A program made the position numbers and the translations under genes. Below the pieces are notes generated by a model, which was not told where the DNA came from, searched no databases, and worked only from the letters and a program-made list of their open reading frames with translations. Positions 1 to 9,592 of a DNA stretch of 64,000 nt are shown piece after piece. Source of the DNA: Larkinella rosea (GTDB taxonomy: Bacteria; Bacteroidota; Bacteroidia; Cytophagales; Spirosomataceae); contig NZ_RQJO01000007.1 in assembly GCF_003858635.1 (NCBI RefSeq), positions 869,941-933,940 of the forward strand, in the 5' to 3' direction. Each line of letters starts with the position of its first letter. Position 1 is the first letter of the stretch.

Positions 1-530
1 ATAGTACGTATTACAGGAAACTGAAACGCGGTTTTACCGATGACGAATTTCAGCAGGCCGTCGAAACAGTTGCCGGTCAAAAGCTGGACGACTTCTTTCG
101 AGATTACGTATTCGGAACCGCCAGGATTGATTACAATACGTTCCTGAATCCGGTGGGTCTGAAGCTGGTGGACGCCAGCGCCAGTAAGGAAGATGCATAT
201 CTGGGGGCCATGACCAAATCCGGTAACGGTAAATTAATTGTTTCGGCCGTTCGGCGCGACTCCCCGGCCTGGATTGGTGGCTTAAACGTCAACGACGAAA
301 TTCTCTCGATCGATAGTTTGAAGACCGGAGCCAATCTGGATAAAATACTGGAAACCTTCAAGCCCGACGATACCGTCACAATTCTGGTGAACCGGAGTGG
401 ACAGATTTTGTCCCTGCCCATTACACTTACCGGAAATCCATTGGCGGCCTATCGCATCGAGCCTGTCGAGAATCCGTCCGTCGAACAACGGGCGTTGTAT
501 CGAAAATGGCTTTCCATTAAAAGTACGTAA
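1..530 (+). CDS. M61-type metallopeptidase with PDZ domain, C-terminal part
   Basis: The gene is cut by the window edge; the open frame starts at base 3 and shows about 175 residues. The first 50 residues, including DDEFQQAVETVAGQKLDDFF, look like the end of the helical region that follows the catalytic domain in glycyl-aminopeptidase (M61) proteins. The rest, around residues 50-150 of the visible part, is PDZ-like, with SPAWIGGLNVNDEILSIDS as the typical ligand-loop region. Such proteins are usually periplasmic or exported peptidases. The zinc site lies outside the window, so activity cannot be judged. The family call rests on the end of the protein only. Confidence 0.72.
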   Translation, partial: STYYRKLKRGFTDDEFQQAVETVAGQKLDDFFRDYVFGTARIDYNTFLNPVGLKLVDASASKEDAYLGAMTKSGNGKLIVSAVRRDSPAWIGGLNVNDEILSIDSLKTGANLDKILETFKPDDTVTILVNRSGQILSLPITLTGNPLAAYRIEPVENPSVEQRALYRKWLSIKST

Positions 531-531
531 G

Positions 532-777
532 CTAAAATTCGTGACGCCCGATCGTATGCATAAAATCGTCGTGCATCTGGCCAAACCGTTCGTTGACCCG
601 CAGCATGAAGGGTTCGTCGAGCAGCTGAATCACTTCGTCCTCGGACGCGACATCCATTTCACTGACTTTATAGGTCTGCTCATACATACCTGCTTCAATT
701 TTGATCAGGTATTTGTTATTCCAGTAATACAGACCAACCCGGAAAGCCGGATGCGAAATTTCTTTTAAAAACCGCAT
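532..777 (-). CDS. Small conserved-looking hypothetical protein
   Basis: An 81-residue soluble protein without signal peptide or membrane segment. It is mixed in charge and rich in aromatic residues near the start (GLYYWNNKYLIKIEAGMYEQ). It ends two bases from the stop of the convergent peptidase gene, so the two genes meet tail to tail. I do not recognise a named domain. Its compact position between two good genes and ordinary amino-acid composition favour a real gene. Confidence 0.6.
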   Translation of the reverse strand: MRFLKEISHPAFRVGLYYWNNKYLIKIEAGMYEQTYKVSEMDVASEDEVIQLLDEPFMLRVNERFGQMHDDFMHTIGRHEF

Positions 778-831
778 TTTGTTACCATTTAACAGTGTTA
801 GGTTACTTAAAAAGTACCAAAATCATCAATC

Positions 832-1878
832 ATGCCACCAATCGCCCGCCACATATTCTTTCGTTGTTCATTCTTCGTTGTTCATTGTGCCTTATTTTTC
901 TCCTGCTCAAACTCGGACAAGGACGAAGCCGCGCTTTTTTTTCAACGGGCCAATGTGGCTTTCCAGTCGGGCGAATACCGGCAGGCCATCCGATTTTACA
1001 ACGAAGCTATCGAAAAAAATCCTGATTTGGCTGATGCTTATAACAATCGGGGTTTGGCTAATGTACGGATTGGAAACGTGGAAGCGGCCCTGGATGATTA
1101 CAACCGGGCCATCGAAAAAGACGCCGAGTTCTGGCAAGCTTACTTCAACCGCGCTGAAGTTCGGGCGGACCTGAATGATCTCCAGGGCAGTTCCGAGGAT
1201 CTGGCGAAAATAAAACCAGTTTATAAAGACTCATCCTATTTTTACGTTCGACTGGGCAACATCGAGGTGAAACAAAACCGGATGTCGGCGGCCCAGTCCA
1301 ATTTCGAAAAAGCGCTGGCGATCGATCCGAAAAATGCCGAAGCCCTGACCAACCGGGGCGTTTTGTATTTCAATCAGAAACAATTCGATTTGGCCAAAGC
1401 TGATTTCCTGCGGGCCACCCAGCTCAATCCCAAACAGCATTTTGCCTTCAACAATTTAGGGTTGATTTTGGGTCGTGAAGGGAAATATGCCGAAGCTTTG
1501 CAACTGACGGACAAGGCTTTAGCGCTGGAACCCGCACAACCTTATTACCTCAACAACAAAGGGTTCTTACTTTTACAGTCGCACCGCCCGGACGACGCCT
1601 TCAAATTGATTCAGCAATCGATCAAACTCGATGATCAAAACGGCTGGGCACACCGCAACCTGGGCATCTACTACCTGTCGAAAAACCAGTCGGCCCAGGC
1701 CATTGCATCGCTGAAAACCGCCGAACAGCTCGATCCGTCCGTTGAAAATGTGTATGGCTACCTGGGAAAATCCTATCAGCAGGCGGGTGATCCGACCCAG
1801 GCCTGTCAAAGCTGGAAACGGGGCGTAACTGCCGGTGATGAACTGGCCAGACAGGAAGCAGCCCGTTTTTGCCGCTAA
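832..1878 (+). CDS. TPR-repeat lipoprotein
   Basis: A 348-residue protein with an N-terminal hydrophobic stretch ending in FFSCSNSD, a plausible lipobox with the cysteine as lipid anchor. From about residue 35 to the end it is built of roughly eight to nine tetratricopeptide repeats (for example AYNNRGLANVRIGNVEAALD), which fold into a helical scaffold for protein contacts. It probably sits in the outer or inner membrane facing the periplasm. The signal region is unusual: its DNA (about 855-890) resembles the GTTCATT-rich intergenic repeats seen elsewhere in this window. It ends four bases past the menD stop, tail to tail. Partner proteins are unknown. Confidence 0.8.
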   Translation: MPPIARHIFFRCSFFVVHCALFFSCSNSDKDEAALFFQRANVAFQSGEYRQAIRFYNEAIEKNPDLADAYNNRGLANVRIGNVEAALDDYNRAIEKDAEFWQAYFNRAEVRADLNDLQGSSEDLAKIKPVYKDSSYFYVRLGNIEVKQNRMSAAQSNFEKALAIDPKNAEALTNRGVLYFNQKQFDLAKADFLRATQLNPKQHFAFNNLGLILGREGKYAEALQLTDKALALEPAQPYYLNNKGFLLLQSHRPDDAFKLIQQSIKLDDQNGWAHRNLGIYYLSKNQSAQAIASLKTAEQLDPSVENVYGYLGKSYQQAGDPTQACQSWKRGVTAGDELARQEAARFCR

Positions 1879-3614
1879 CGGGGGCTGAATGCATTCTGAA
1901 TCAATGCTTTATAAGCCTGAAATTGTTCCGCATTGGTTACCTTATCCGTTTCGATTTCCAGTAATCCGGATTTACCTTCCGCAAAGAAATCGGGCAGCGC
2001 GGTATTTAATTCCGGATAGGACGTCACTTTCCAGTAGGACAGTCCAGCGTCTTTGGCGGTGTTTTCGGCCGTAAGCGGCTGTTCCGTTTCAAAATACGAA
2101 TCGAGTTCCGGTTGCCGGGAAGGTCCGTCGATGATCCGAAAGATATTCCCGCTGTGGTTGTTCAGGACAATAATTCGTAAGTTGCTCGGGATCAGGTTAT
2201 TCCACAGCGCGTTTCGGTCGTAGAAAAAAGCTACGTCGCCAATCAGGACCGTGACCGGTTTTTCTGTGGTCAGCGCGGCACCAACTGCCGTGCTTAAACA
2301 ACCGTCAATTCCGCTCGTTCCCCGGTTGGCAAATACCTCAATTCGCTGATTCCCTTCCAGCCCGGAGAGGTTTACATACCGAACGGGCATACTGTTCGCG
2401 ACATGGAGCTGGCTACCGACCGGCAAGGAATCCAATATTCGCTGAATAACCGCCCATTCGTGAAAAACCGCATCGTCTTTCAGAAATTGCCGCACCAGCC
2501 GCGTTGCCTGGCGATCCAGTTTCTGCCAGACTCCCTGAAAACCGGTGTCAGCGTCGTCCTCATCGTTGCTCACAAACCGCTGGTAGTCAATATCCGAAAA
2601 CAGCTTTTCGAAAAAAGCCGCCGGTTCGTACGGTATCAAGCGGGTGAGTGACTGAAACGGATCGGCCAGCCGGTTGTGCGGCTGAATCTGCCAGTGAGCT
2701 TCCGGCGGTTGGGATCGTAAAAACAACTTGAACTGCTTGGAGATAAAGGATTGGCCGCAGGTAATCAGCAAATCCGGTTTTAGCTCTTTTTTGATCGACT
2801 CGTCTGACAGACTCAGAAAAACATCCTGCCGGGTGATAAATTCATTGTTCCGCGGCACATTGGAAATCACATCGCCGACAATCGGAATGCACCATTCTTC
2901 ACTCATCTTTTTCAAAACCGCCAGCAAGGCCGGATCGTGCGGTCCCTGCCCTATGGCAATCAGCTTCCGTTCGGCGGTTTCCCACTCGTCCTGCAACTGG
3001 TGCCAGGTTTCTACCGGTAATACCCACGAGGATTTCAGTTGCTCGATGACCCGCACCGGACCATATTCAAACCGCTCGTCGGCCATTGGGTAGAGTGGTT
3101 CGCGCAGGGGAATATTGATGTGAACCGGCCCGAACGGTTCCGTCCGCGCCAGATCGATGGCTTCGTTGGTCGACCGTTCGGCAAACCAGTGGGCGTCGGC
3201 GTGTTCAAAATCAGCGGGCAGTTCAAACGAGCGCTTGACGTGCTTGCCAAAAATATCGGTTTGGTAAATGGTTTGTCCATCCTGCTGATGCGTCCAGTCC
3301 TTCGGTCGATCGGCGGTTAGAATCAACAGCGGTATTTCCTGAAAATACGCTTCGGCCACCGCCGGAGCCAGGTTATAGACAGCGCTGCCGGACGTACAAA
3401 CCAGAATCACCGGTTGGTGAAGTTGCTGGGCCATTCCGAGAGCAATAAATCCGGCGGAACGCTCGTCGGCCACCGCCCGGGTCGTCATTTTTGGGTGCCG
3501 GGCAAGGGCCAGCGTAAGGGGCGCGCTTCGTGACCCCGGCGAGATAATCGCTTGCCGAATCCCTTTTCGGGCACACAATTCAACTAAATTCAGAACGTGT
3601 TGATGAATAGCCAC
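1875..3614 (-). CDS. menD: MenD, SEPHCHC synthase (menaquinone synthesis)
   Basis: A 579-residue thiamine-diphosphate enzyme that joins isochorismate and 2-oxoglutarate to form SEPHCHC, an early step of menaquinone synthesis in the cytoplasm. The N-terminal Pyr domain carries IISPGSRSAPLTLAL and the family glutamate region; the C-terminal PP domain has the GTSGIDGCLSTAVGAAL and IGDVAFFYDRNALWN cofactor-binding stretches, with LNNHSGNIFRII following. Length matches the family. No other men gene is beside it. It is followed by a convergent TPR gene and preceded by the terminator hairpin of rpoD. Confidence 0.96.
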   Translation of the reverse strand: MAIHQHVLNLVELCARKGIRQAIISPGSRSAPLTLALARHPKMTTRAVADERSAGFIALGMAQQLHQPVILVCTSGSAVYNLAPAVAEAYFQEIPLLILTADRPKDWTHQQDGQTIYQTDIFGKHVKRSFELPADFEHADAHWFAERSTNEAIDLARTEPFGPVHINIPLREPLYPMADERFEYGPVRVIEQLKSSWVLPVETWHQLQDEWETAERKLIAIGQGPHDPALLAVLKKMSEEWCIPIVGDVISNVPRNNEFITRQDVFLSLSDESIKKELKPDLLITCGQSFISKQFKLFLRSQPPEAHWQIQPHNRLADPFQSLTRLIPYEPAAFFEKLFSDIDYQRFVSNDEDDADTGFQGVWQKLDRQATRLVRQFLKDDAVFHEWAVIQRILDSLPVGSQLHVANSMPVRYVNLSGLEGNQRIEVFANRGTSGIDGCLSTAVGAALTTEKPVTVLIGDVAFFYDRNALWNNLIPSNLRIIVLNNHSGNIFRIIDGPSRQPELDSYFETEQPLTAENTAKDAGLSYWKVTSYPELNTALPDFFAEGKSGLLEIETDKVTNAEQFQAYKALIQNAFSPR

Positions 3615-3642
3615 ACCAAATGCTGTTTAAAATCTTCTGGAC

Positions 3643-3688
3643 AAAGAAAAGCCGGAAACGCTTGCTTGCTGCGCTCCCGGCTTTCTTT
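3643..3688 (-). terminator. Terminator hairpin after rpoD
   Basis: The arms AAAGAAAAGCCGG and CCGGCTTTCTTT pair around a loop of about 20 bases. Read on the minus strand the stem is followed by TTTTCTTTG. It lies 75 bases past the rpoD stop, in the 151-base gap before menD. Confidence 0.72.
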
Positions 3689-3765
3689 ATTTCAGGTTTG
3701 AGTTTTCGGTTTGAAGTTTTTAGTCCTTAAAAACACCAAACCAGATACCATACACTTTATACCTT

Positions 3766-4629
3766 TTAACCCAAATAGGTTTTCAGCGCTTTCGAACGCG
3801 AGGTGTGACGCAGCCGACGGATGGCTTTCTCCTTAATTTGCCGAACACGTTCACGCGTCAGGTTGAATTTCTCGCCAATTTCTTCCAGCGTCATGGCGTG
3901 CTCGCCGTTCAGACCAAAGTAGAGCGTGATGACATCCGCTTCCCGTTGGGTCAGCGTCGACAAAGCGCGTTGTACTTCTTTCCGCAGTGAATCGTTGATC
4001 AGGCCCGAATCCGGTTTGTCTTCGCCGTCGTTTTCCAGTACGTCGAGCAAACTGTTTTCTTCGCCCTGCACAAACGGCGCGTCCATCGAAACGTGACGAC
4101 CGGAAATTTTCAGGGTATCGACCACTTCAGCGGCCGAAATCTCCAGGACGGCAGCCAATTCTTCGGGCGACGGTTCGCGCTCGAATTTCTGCTCCAGATC
4201 CGAAAACGTTTTGGAAATCTTGTTCAGTGATCCTACCCGGTTCAGCGGCAGGCGAACAATCCGCGACTGTTCGGCCAATGCCTGCAGAATCGACTGGCGA
4301 ATCCACCAAACGGCGTACGAAATAAATTTGAACCCCCGGGTTTCGTCAAACCGCTGCGCGGCTTTGATCAGACCCAGGTTTCCTTCGTTAATTAAATCGC
4401 CCAGAGACAAGCCCTGGTTCTGGTACTGTTTTGCTACCGAGACGACGAAGCGCAGGTTGGCTTTGGTCAAACGCTCCAGCGACAACTGGTCGCCTTCCCG
4501 AATTTTTTGCGCCAACTGTACTTCTTCGTCGGGCGTGAGCAAATCCACTTTACCAATCTCCTGCAAATACTTGTCAAGCGACTGGCTTTCGCGGTTGGTA
4601 ATCTGTTTTGAAATCTTTAGCTGTCTCAT
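3766..4629 (-). CDS. rpoD: RpoD/SigA, primary sigma factor
   Basis: A 287-residue sigma-70 factor of the short Bacteroidota type, lacking the long region 1.1. Region 1.2 is near the start ([20 protein letters not shown]), region 2 contains the core-binding and -10 recognition helices ([20 protein letters not shown], then [11 protein letters not shown]), and region 4 holds the -35 helix-turn-helix ([20 protein letters not shown]). In this phylum the homologous factor reads the TTG / TAnnTTTG promoters, which are present in this window. It has its own terminator and is followed by menD at a distance, so it is probably a single-gene unit. Confidence 0.96.
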   Translation of the reverse strand: MRQLKISKQITNRESQSLDKYLQEIGKVDLLTPDEEVQLAQKIREGDQLSLERLTKANLRFVVSVAKQYQNQGLSLGDLINEGNLGLIKAAQRFDETRGFKFISYAVWWIRQSILQALAEQSRIVRLPLNRVGSLNKISKTFSDLEQKFEREPSPEELAAVLEISAAEVVDTLKISGRHVSMDAPFVQGEENSLLDVLENDGEDKPDSGLINDSLRKEVQRALSTLTQREADVITLYFGLNGEHAMTLEEIGEKFNLTRERVRQIKEKAIRRLRHTSRSKALKTYLG

Positions 4630-4746
4630 GTACGGAATACTGCCTTCCGGCGGTCCGGTTTATTACTATTTCATCGGCTTATCGCCTACGCAAGTCCAAT
4701 TGGTAACGAAATCGTGTACGGAATCCATACACTAAAAAGTAACAAA

Positions 4747-6888
4747 TCAGGCTGGATTTTTGTTCGCGGGCCGGGGTAGCAATACTTTCCGTGAAAGCCG
4801 GTATTTTCCGGTTTTTTTGTCGACTTCAATCAACTTCACGCGAACTTCTTCACCCACTTCAAGTACCCCATCCATGGTTTCCAGCCGATCCCACTTGATC
4901 TCGGAAATATGCAATAAACCGTCTTTTCCAGGCAGGAATTCGACAAAAGCTCCGAACGGCATAATGGTCTTCACTTTTCCGTCGTAGATCTCGCCCACTT
5001 CCGGAACGGTAACGATTCCTTTAATCCGCGAAACCGCTTTGTCCATTCCGGTTTGGTTGGTCGAGAAGATGTTGACATAACCCGCGTTATCTTTTTCTTC
5101 GATAACAATCGTTGTGCCCGATTCTTTCTGAATTTCCTGAACCACCTTACCACCTGGCCCGATAACAGCGCCGATAAATTCGCGGTCGATCTTGATCGTG
5201 ATCGCGCGGGGAGCGTGCGGTTTCAACTCCGGGCGGGGAGCCGTCAGCGACTTGTTCATTTCGCCCAGAATGTGCAGACGACCGGCTTTGGCCTGGTGCA
5301 ACGCTTCCGTCAATACGTCGTACGATAACCCGTCGACCTTGATGTCCATCTGGCAAGCCGTAATACCGGCTTCGGTACCCGTCACTTTAAAGTCCATGTC
5401 ACCGAGGTGATCTTCATCGCCCAGGATATCGGAGAGAACGGCGTATTTACCCGCGTTATCCGTAATCAGACCCATGGCAATACCGGCAACCGGTGCCTTG
5501 ATTTTAACCCCGGCATCCATCAGCGCCAGCGTCCCGGCACAAACCGTCGCCATCGACGATGATCCGTTGGATTCCAGAATGTCGGAAACGATCCGAATGG
5601 TGTACGGATTGTCGGCTTCGGGCGGCAACACTTTTTTCAACGCGCGGTGGGCCAGGTTTCCGTGACCGATTTCCCGGCGACCCGCTCCCCGGTTTGGTTT
5701 CACTTCACCCGTTGAAAAACCGGGGAAATTATAGTGCAACAGGAATTTGGAGAAGCCCTGGAACATGGCCTGATCAACGATCTGCTCATCCATTTTTGTC
5801 CCGAGCGTCACGGTCGTCAACGATTGGGTTTCCCCGCGGGTGAAAACCGCTGACCCGTGGGCCGAAGGTAAATAATCGACTTCCGTTGTGATCTGGCGGA
5901 TTTCGTCCAGTTTCCGACCATCCAGCCGGTAGCGTTCGTCCAGTACCAACCGGCGCGAGGCTTCCCACTGCACATCGTGGAAATAGGTTTTGGCCAGCGA
6001 CAGTTTAAACGCATCGACTTCTCCTTCGGGAAAAAGTGTGTTTTTGAATTCATCAAAAACCGCTTTAAACGATTCGCTGCGAACCTTTTTATTTTTATTG
6101 GCCTGCAGGGCAACGGCATAAACCTTGTCGTAACACTGCTGAGTTACCAGCTGACGCAACTCTTCGTCGTGGGTTTCGTGGCTGTATACGCGTTTTGCCT
6201 GTTTGCCTACCGCGGCTTCCAGTTCTTTTTGAGCGGCACACTGAAGCTTGATCACTTCATGAGCAGCTTTGATGGCTTCCACAACTTCTTCTTCGGAACA
6301 TTCATTCATATGGCCTTCTACCATACAAACGTCTTTTGCGGTAGCCGCAACGATCAGATCGAGCGTCGCCCGTTCCAGATCGGAAGTTTTGGGATTGATC
6401 AGGTATTCTCCATCAATTTTGGCCACCCGCACCTCCGAGATCGGTCCGTTGAACGGAATGTCTGAAACCGCCAGGGCTGCTGATGCCGCCAGAGCCGCCA
6501 GAGCGTCGGGCAACACTTCCGCGTCGGCCGAAATCAGCGTGATCATAACCTGCGTATCGGCGTGGTAATCTTCGGGGAAGATCGGGCGCAGGGCGCGGTC
6601 GACCAGCCGACTGATTAATATTTCGTGATCGCCCAGGCGTCCCTCCCGGCGTTGAAAACTGCCTGGAATGCGACCCGCTGAAGCGAATTTTTCCTGATAA
6701 TCAACGGAAAGCGGCAAAAAATCGGCGCCTTCTTTTCCTTCTTTATTCGATACCACCGTTGCCAGCAACATGGTATCTCCCAACCGAACAACTACCGCAC
6801 CGTCGGCCTGGCGAGCCAGCTTGCCGGTTTCGATCGTAATGGTACGCCCGTCAGGAAGATTAATGGATTGTGTGATGATTTGTGACAT
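4747..6888 (-). CDS. pnp: Pnp, polyribonucleotide nucleotidyltransferase
   Basis: A 713-residue phosphorolytic 3'-5' exoribonuclease. Two RNase PH domains (about residues 10-230 and 310-540) surround an all-helical domain. The second carries the active region around [16 protein letters not shown] and the [20 protein letters not shown] stretch. A KH domain ([19 protein letters not shown], near 570-590) and an S1 domain (about 625-695) follow and bind RNA. It degrades RNA in the cytoplasm. It lies 197 bases downstream of rpsO on the same strand, the order also known from Escherichia coli, with a hairpin between them. Confidence 0.97.
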   Translation of the reverse strand: MSQIITQSINLPDGRTITIETGKLARQADGAVVVRLGDTMLLATVVSNKEGKEGADFLPLSVDYQEKFASAGRIPGSFQRREGRLGDHEILISRLVDRALRPIFPEDYHADTQVMITLISADAEVLPDALAALAASAALAVSDIPFNGPISEVRVAKIDGEYLINPKTSDLERATLDLIVAATAKDVCMVEGHMNECSEEEVVEAIKAAHEVIKLQCAAQKELEAAVGKQAKRVYSHETHDEELRQLVTQQCYDKVYAVALQANKNKKVRSESFKAVFDEFKNTLFPEGEVDAFKLSLAKTYFHDVQWEASRRLVLDERYRLDGRKLDEIRQITTEVDYLPSAHGSAVFTRGETQSLTTVTLGTKMDEQIVDQAMFQGFSKFLLHYNFPGFSTGEVKPNRGAGRREIGHGNLAHRALKKVLPPEADNPYTIRIVSDILESNGSSSMATVCAGTLALMDAGVKIKAPVAGIAMGLITDNAGKYAVLSDILGDEDHLGDMDFKVTGTEAGITACQMDIKVDGLSYDVLTEALHQAKAGRLHILGEMNKSLTAPRPELKPHAPRAITIKIDREFIGAVIGPGGKVVQEIQKESGTTIVIEEKDNAGYVNIFSTNQTGMDKAVSRIKGIVTVPEVGEIYDGKVKTIMPFGAFVEFLPGKDGLLHISEIKWDRLETMDGVLEVGEEVRVKLIEVDKKTGKYRLSRKVLLPRPANKNPA

Positions 6889-7040
6889 GCTTTTTTTTAG
6901 AATATACCCGACAGCCGCTTTTTTAACCGATTGTTGCTGGTAAAAGACCGCAACTACAAAAACTTACTCGCAGACCGCTTCGTCGGACCATCCGACTGTA
7001 AAAAAATTTAAAAATAGAAGTACCCGTAAGGCAAACATGA

Positions 7041-7073
7041 AATCAGGGAACCTGTTTGGCGGGTTCCCTGATT
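7041..7073 (-). terminator. Hairpin between rpsO and pnp
   Basis: A perfect 12-base stem, AATCAGGGAACC with GGTTCCCTGATT, closes a 9-base loop 13 bases past the rpsO stop. Only a weak T run (TTTCATG) follows on the minus strand. It may be a partial terminator, an mRNA stabiliser or a processing site separating rpsO from pnp. The structure is seen; the role is inferred. Confidence 0.65.
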
Positions 7074-7085
7074 GTATTGAAGGCG

Positions 7086-7361
7086 TTACTTCCGAAGACC
7101 TAATTCAGCAATAATGGCCCGGTAGCGATTAATGTCCTTTTTCGTTAAATAGTCCAGCAGCCGACGGCGCTTTCCTACTAGTTTCAGCAGACCCAGGCGG
7201 GTGCCGTAATCGTGTTTGTGCTTTTTCAGATGCTCTGTCAGGTGGTTAATCCGGAATGTGAACAGTGCAATCTGAGATTCAGCCGACCCAGAGTCTTCCG
7301 CAGTTCTGTTGAACCCCTGAGCAGCAAAGATTTCTTGCTTTTTCTCGGTATTTAAATACAT
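7086..7361 (-). CDS. rpsO: RpsO, 30S ribosomal protein S15
   Basis: A 91-residue ribosomal protein S15 of normal length that binds the central domain of 16S rRNA. The highly conserved segments [20 protein letters not shown] and [20 protein letters not shown] are intact. A TACTTTTG box (7402-7409, minus strand) lies about 40 bases upstream of its ATG. pnp follows on the same strand. Confidence 0.98.
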   Translation of the reverse strand: MYLNTEKKQEIFAAQGFNRTAEDSGSAESQIALFTFRINHLTEHLKKHKHDYGTRLGLLKLVGKRRRLLDYLTKKDINRYRAIIAELGLRK

Positions 7362-7401
7362 CGTCAGATAGCTAAAACGAATGAAAAAATTGAATGAAAC
7401 G

Positions 7402-7409
7402 CAAAAGTA
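7402..7409 (-). promoter_or_regulatory. Candidate -7 box for rpsO
   Basis: TACTTTTG on the minus strand is a full match to the Bacteroidota TAnnTTTG -7 element, about 40 bases before the rpsO start codon. The -33 position at the right distance reads CTG rather than TTG, so that half is weak. Confidence 0.6.
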
Positions 7410-7451
7410 CGATTTTATTCATTTAGATGCAGAAAACCAGGTCAGATTTTT

Positions 7452-8969
7452 TCAGGCCAACTGCTTTTCCGACCGTCCGGCGCGCCAGTTGGCGTACCGG
7501 TTTTTCATTCGTCCCCACCAAATCACGTACACATCTTTGTCGAACAGACGCGAATCGTTGCGGGCCTGTTTCATCAGATAAAGTCCCAGGGGCAGTAAAA
7601 TAGCGTTTGCCATCCAGGCACCAGCCGGTACCCAGATCAAATCGTCCTTGGCGTATTTATCGCCGGTCAGCGTCAGAACGTACAGCAGAATAAAAAACAG
7701 AATGGAAACCAGAACCGGGACCCCAAAACCGCCTTTCTTGATGATGGCTCCCAACGGAGCACCGATGAGAAACATGATAAAACAGGAAACCGCCTGGGTA
7801 AATTTATGGTGGCTTTCCAATTCATACCGGTTAACGGTTTTCGCTTTTTCCTTCAAATACGTCTGGTTTGACTCGGCGTAGGAAAGCATGTTTTTAGCCT
7901 GCGAAAGCGCCATGTCACTGATTTCACCCTTGATTCGGGGTTCAACGGGTCGGGCCAGCAGCGAATCGATCCACTTTCCGGCCTTCAAAACAGGTGGAAC
8001 GGGTGTCGATGGATTCGTAATAATCACTGGCTGTGGTTGCCGGAATTGATACGTGTAATACTGCCGGGAAGTAGCCGCCGTTCCGGCAACGGTGGTTTTC
8101 AGTTCCTTTTTGAGCGAGTCTGTCAGCGTCGACAATTCTTTCAAATTCTTCATGTACTCGTGGTACTCGAATTGCTGCTCGTTGGTCCGTTTCAATCCAT
8201 ACGAATCCAGACTGATACGAAGTTTATAGTGCTGAAAACCATTCCGGAGAAATTTGGCCAGCGAATTTTGCGAACCATTGCTGGCGTACGAAACGCTCGA
8301 CGAATTGTCGGTGTATTCGGTATAATCATTTCCATTATACAGCTCGAAAACCAGGTATTGTTTATCGGGCGTGGTGTACATCCGGCCCGAATCCGCGAGA
8401 ATGATTTCCCGGTTTCCGGTTTCCATCCCGTTTTCCTGGTGCTTGTAGATCACCATGCCCCGGAGGGTTTCACCTTCTTTTTTATCGGCTTTAATGCTAT
8501 AACCGGGCAGGTCATTGTAAAAAATCCCTTCTTTGATGCTCAGCGTAGCTTTCGAGGATTTAATATCCCAGAGCAGACTATAGCCTTTCAGATTGGCCCA
8601 GGGTGCAACTTTGTTGTTAAACCAGAAGGAAAAGATGGCAATTCCGGTCGCCACGATCAGCAACGGCCGCATGGCCCGGGTCAGCGAAATGCCCGCCCCT
8701 TTAAGGGCCGTCAGTTCAAAAAATTCCCCCAGATTGCCGTAGGTCATCAGTGAAGACAACAAAACCGCCAGCGGCAACGCAATCGGAATGGTAATGAGGC
8801 TAAAAAAGAAGATGATTTTCGCGAAAACCCGCAACTCAATGTCTTTCGACACAAACTGATCGATGTAAAACATCATCAGCCGCATCAAAAAAATAAAAAC
8901 CACGACACAAAGCGTCAATACGAACGGCCCCCAAAACGACTTCAGTACGAGCTTGTCAATTTTTTTCAT
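7452..8969 (-). CDS. LptF/LptG-family permease (YjgP/YjgQ)
   Basis: A 505-residue inner-membrane protein of the LptF/LptG family, which drives lipopolysaccharide from the inner membrane to the cell surface together with the LptB ATPase. Three hydrophobic segments are near the start (residues 13-35, 55-80, 100-120), a long soluble periplasmic part occupies about 130-390, and three more segments lie near the end (PVLVSILFFILLYVLTLTG and neighbours). I use the ATG at 8969; a GTG two codons earlier overlaps the stop of the START-like gene. The periplasmic part has a long low-complexity insertion around residues 270-340. LptF and LptG cannot be told apart here. Confidence 0.88.
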   Translation of the reverse strand: MKKIDKLVLKSFWGPFVLTLCVVVFIFLMRLMMFYIDQFVSKDIELRVFAKIIFFFSLITIPIALPLAVLLSSLMTYGNLGEFFELTALKGAGISLTRAMRPLLIVATGIAIFSFWFNNKVAPWANLKGYSLLWDIKSSKATLSIKEGIFYNDLPGYSIKADKKEGETLRGMVIYKHQENGMETGNREIILADSGRMYTTPDKQYLVFELYNGNDYTEYTDNSSSVSYASNGSQNSLAKFLRNGFQHYKLRISLDSYGLKRTNEQQFEYHEYMKNLKELSTLTDSLKKELKTTVAGTAATSRQYYTYQFRQPQPVIITNPSTPVPPVLKAGKWIDSLLARPVEPRIKGEISDMALSQAKNMLSYAESNQTYLKEKAKTVNRYELESHHKFTQAVSCFIMFLIGAPLGAIIKKGGFGVPVLVSILFFILLYVLTLTGDKYAKDDLIWVPAGAWMANAILLPLGLYLMKQARNDSRLFDKDVYVIWWGRMKNRYANWRAGRSEKQLA

Positions 8970-8974
8970 GCCCA

Positions 8975-9370
8975 CTAACTACCCACAATTTCTTTTAACT
9001 TATCGATTAAACTGTTCCAGAGGGATTTAAGTTCGTCGGGATCGTTGTTGGACGAGTAGTCCGTGATGCGTAAAAACGTAGATTGAGTCAGTTCACTGAC
9101 ATCGACGCGGAAATCGATGTAATTATGTTCTTCCGAAGTAGCGCCGTTGCCGTTCAGAAATTCGAAGCGAACGCTTTTATTCTGGCGCATGGAAACCTGT
9201 TTGGCCAGGTGACTTTCATTATCCCAATAAAAATCAAATTGATGATCCGGGCGCATGTTCACTTTCTGAGCGAACCATTGGGAGAGTCCGGAAGCGGTGC
9301 TGATATAGGGAAACAGAACCTTTGGAGAGGCCCGAAGCTCGTATTCCGCGACAAATTTATAGTTTTCCAT
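8975..9370 (-). CDS. START-like / SRPBCC domain protein
   Basis: A 131-residue soluble protein beginning MENYKFVAEYELRASPKV, followed by the LFPYISTASGLSQWFA stretch typical of the AHSA1-like branch of the START/SRPBCC fold, a helix-grip pocket for hydrophobic ligands. I chose the ATG at 9370 because homologues I recall begin there and a TAACTTTG box lies at 9398-9405; an upstream ATG at 9400 would fall inside that box. It ends against the start of the LPS permease, so both are likely co-transcribed. The ligand is unknown. Confidence 0.82.
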   Translation of the reverse strand: MENYKFVAEYELRASPKVLFPYISTASGLSQWFAQKVNMRPDHQFDFYWDNESHLAKQVSMRQNKSVRFEFLNGNGATSEEHNYIDFRVDVSELTQSTFLRITDYSSNNDPDELKSLWNSLIDKLKEIVGS

Positions 9371-9397
9371 ATCAGTGAAATTAAATAGGTAATGTGG

Positions 9398-9405
9398 CAA
9401 AGTTA
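9398..9405 (-). promoter_or_regulatory. Candidate -7 box for the START-like gene
   Basis: TAACTTTG on the minus strand matches TAnnTTTG and lies 28 bases before the chosen ATG. No TTG is seen at the usual -33 distance. Confidence 0.45.
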
Positions 9406-9438
9406 GCAGAATTTTAATACGGTACTTAAAAAGGTGTG

Positions 9439-9468
9439 TTGGAGTACAAGTTTTTTTTCCTACTTTTG
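9439..9468 (+). promoter_or_regulatory. Promoter of tRNA-Met
   Basis: TTG (9439-9441), a 19-base spacer and TACTTTTG (9461-9468) give a complete Bacteroidota housekeeping promoter. The tRNA begins 14 bases after the -7 box, so the leader would be only several bases long. Confidence 0.82.
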
Positions 9469-9481
9469 TGGCACGAAATCT

Positions 9482-9555
9482 GGCGGGGTAGCTCAGTTGG
9501 TTAGAGCACAGGATTCATAACCCTGAGGTCACGAGTTCAACTCTCGTCCCCGCTA
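9482..9555 (+). tRNA. tRNA-Met (anticodon CAT)
   Basis: A 74-base cloverleaf: acceptor GGCGGGG with CCCCGCT, D-arm GCTC/GAGC, anticodon loop TTCATAA and T-arm ACGAG-TTCAACT-CTCGT. The acceptor closes with a G-T pair and the anticodon stem has an A-C pair next to the loop. The stem lacks the three G-C pairs of an initiator, so it is an elongator Met tRNA or the Ile tRNA that is modified to read AUA. CCA is not encoded. Confidence 0.95.
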
Positions 9556-9563
9556 CAAATAAA

Positions 9564-9592
9564 AAAACCGCCCCTTTAGCAGGCGGTTTTTG
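9564..9592 (+). terminator. Terminator after tRNA-Met
   Basis: AAAACCGCC and GGCGGTTTTT pair around a 9-base loop, followed by TGTGTTT, starting 9 bases after the tRNA. A standard intrinsic terminator. Confidence 0.88.
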
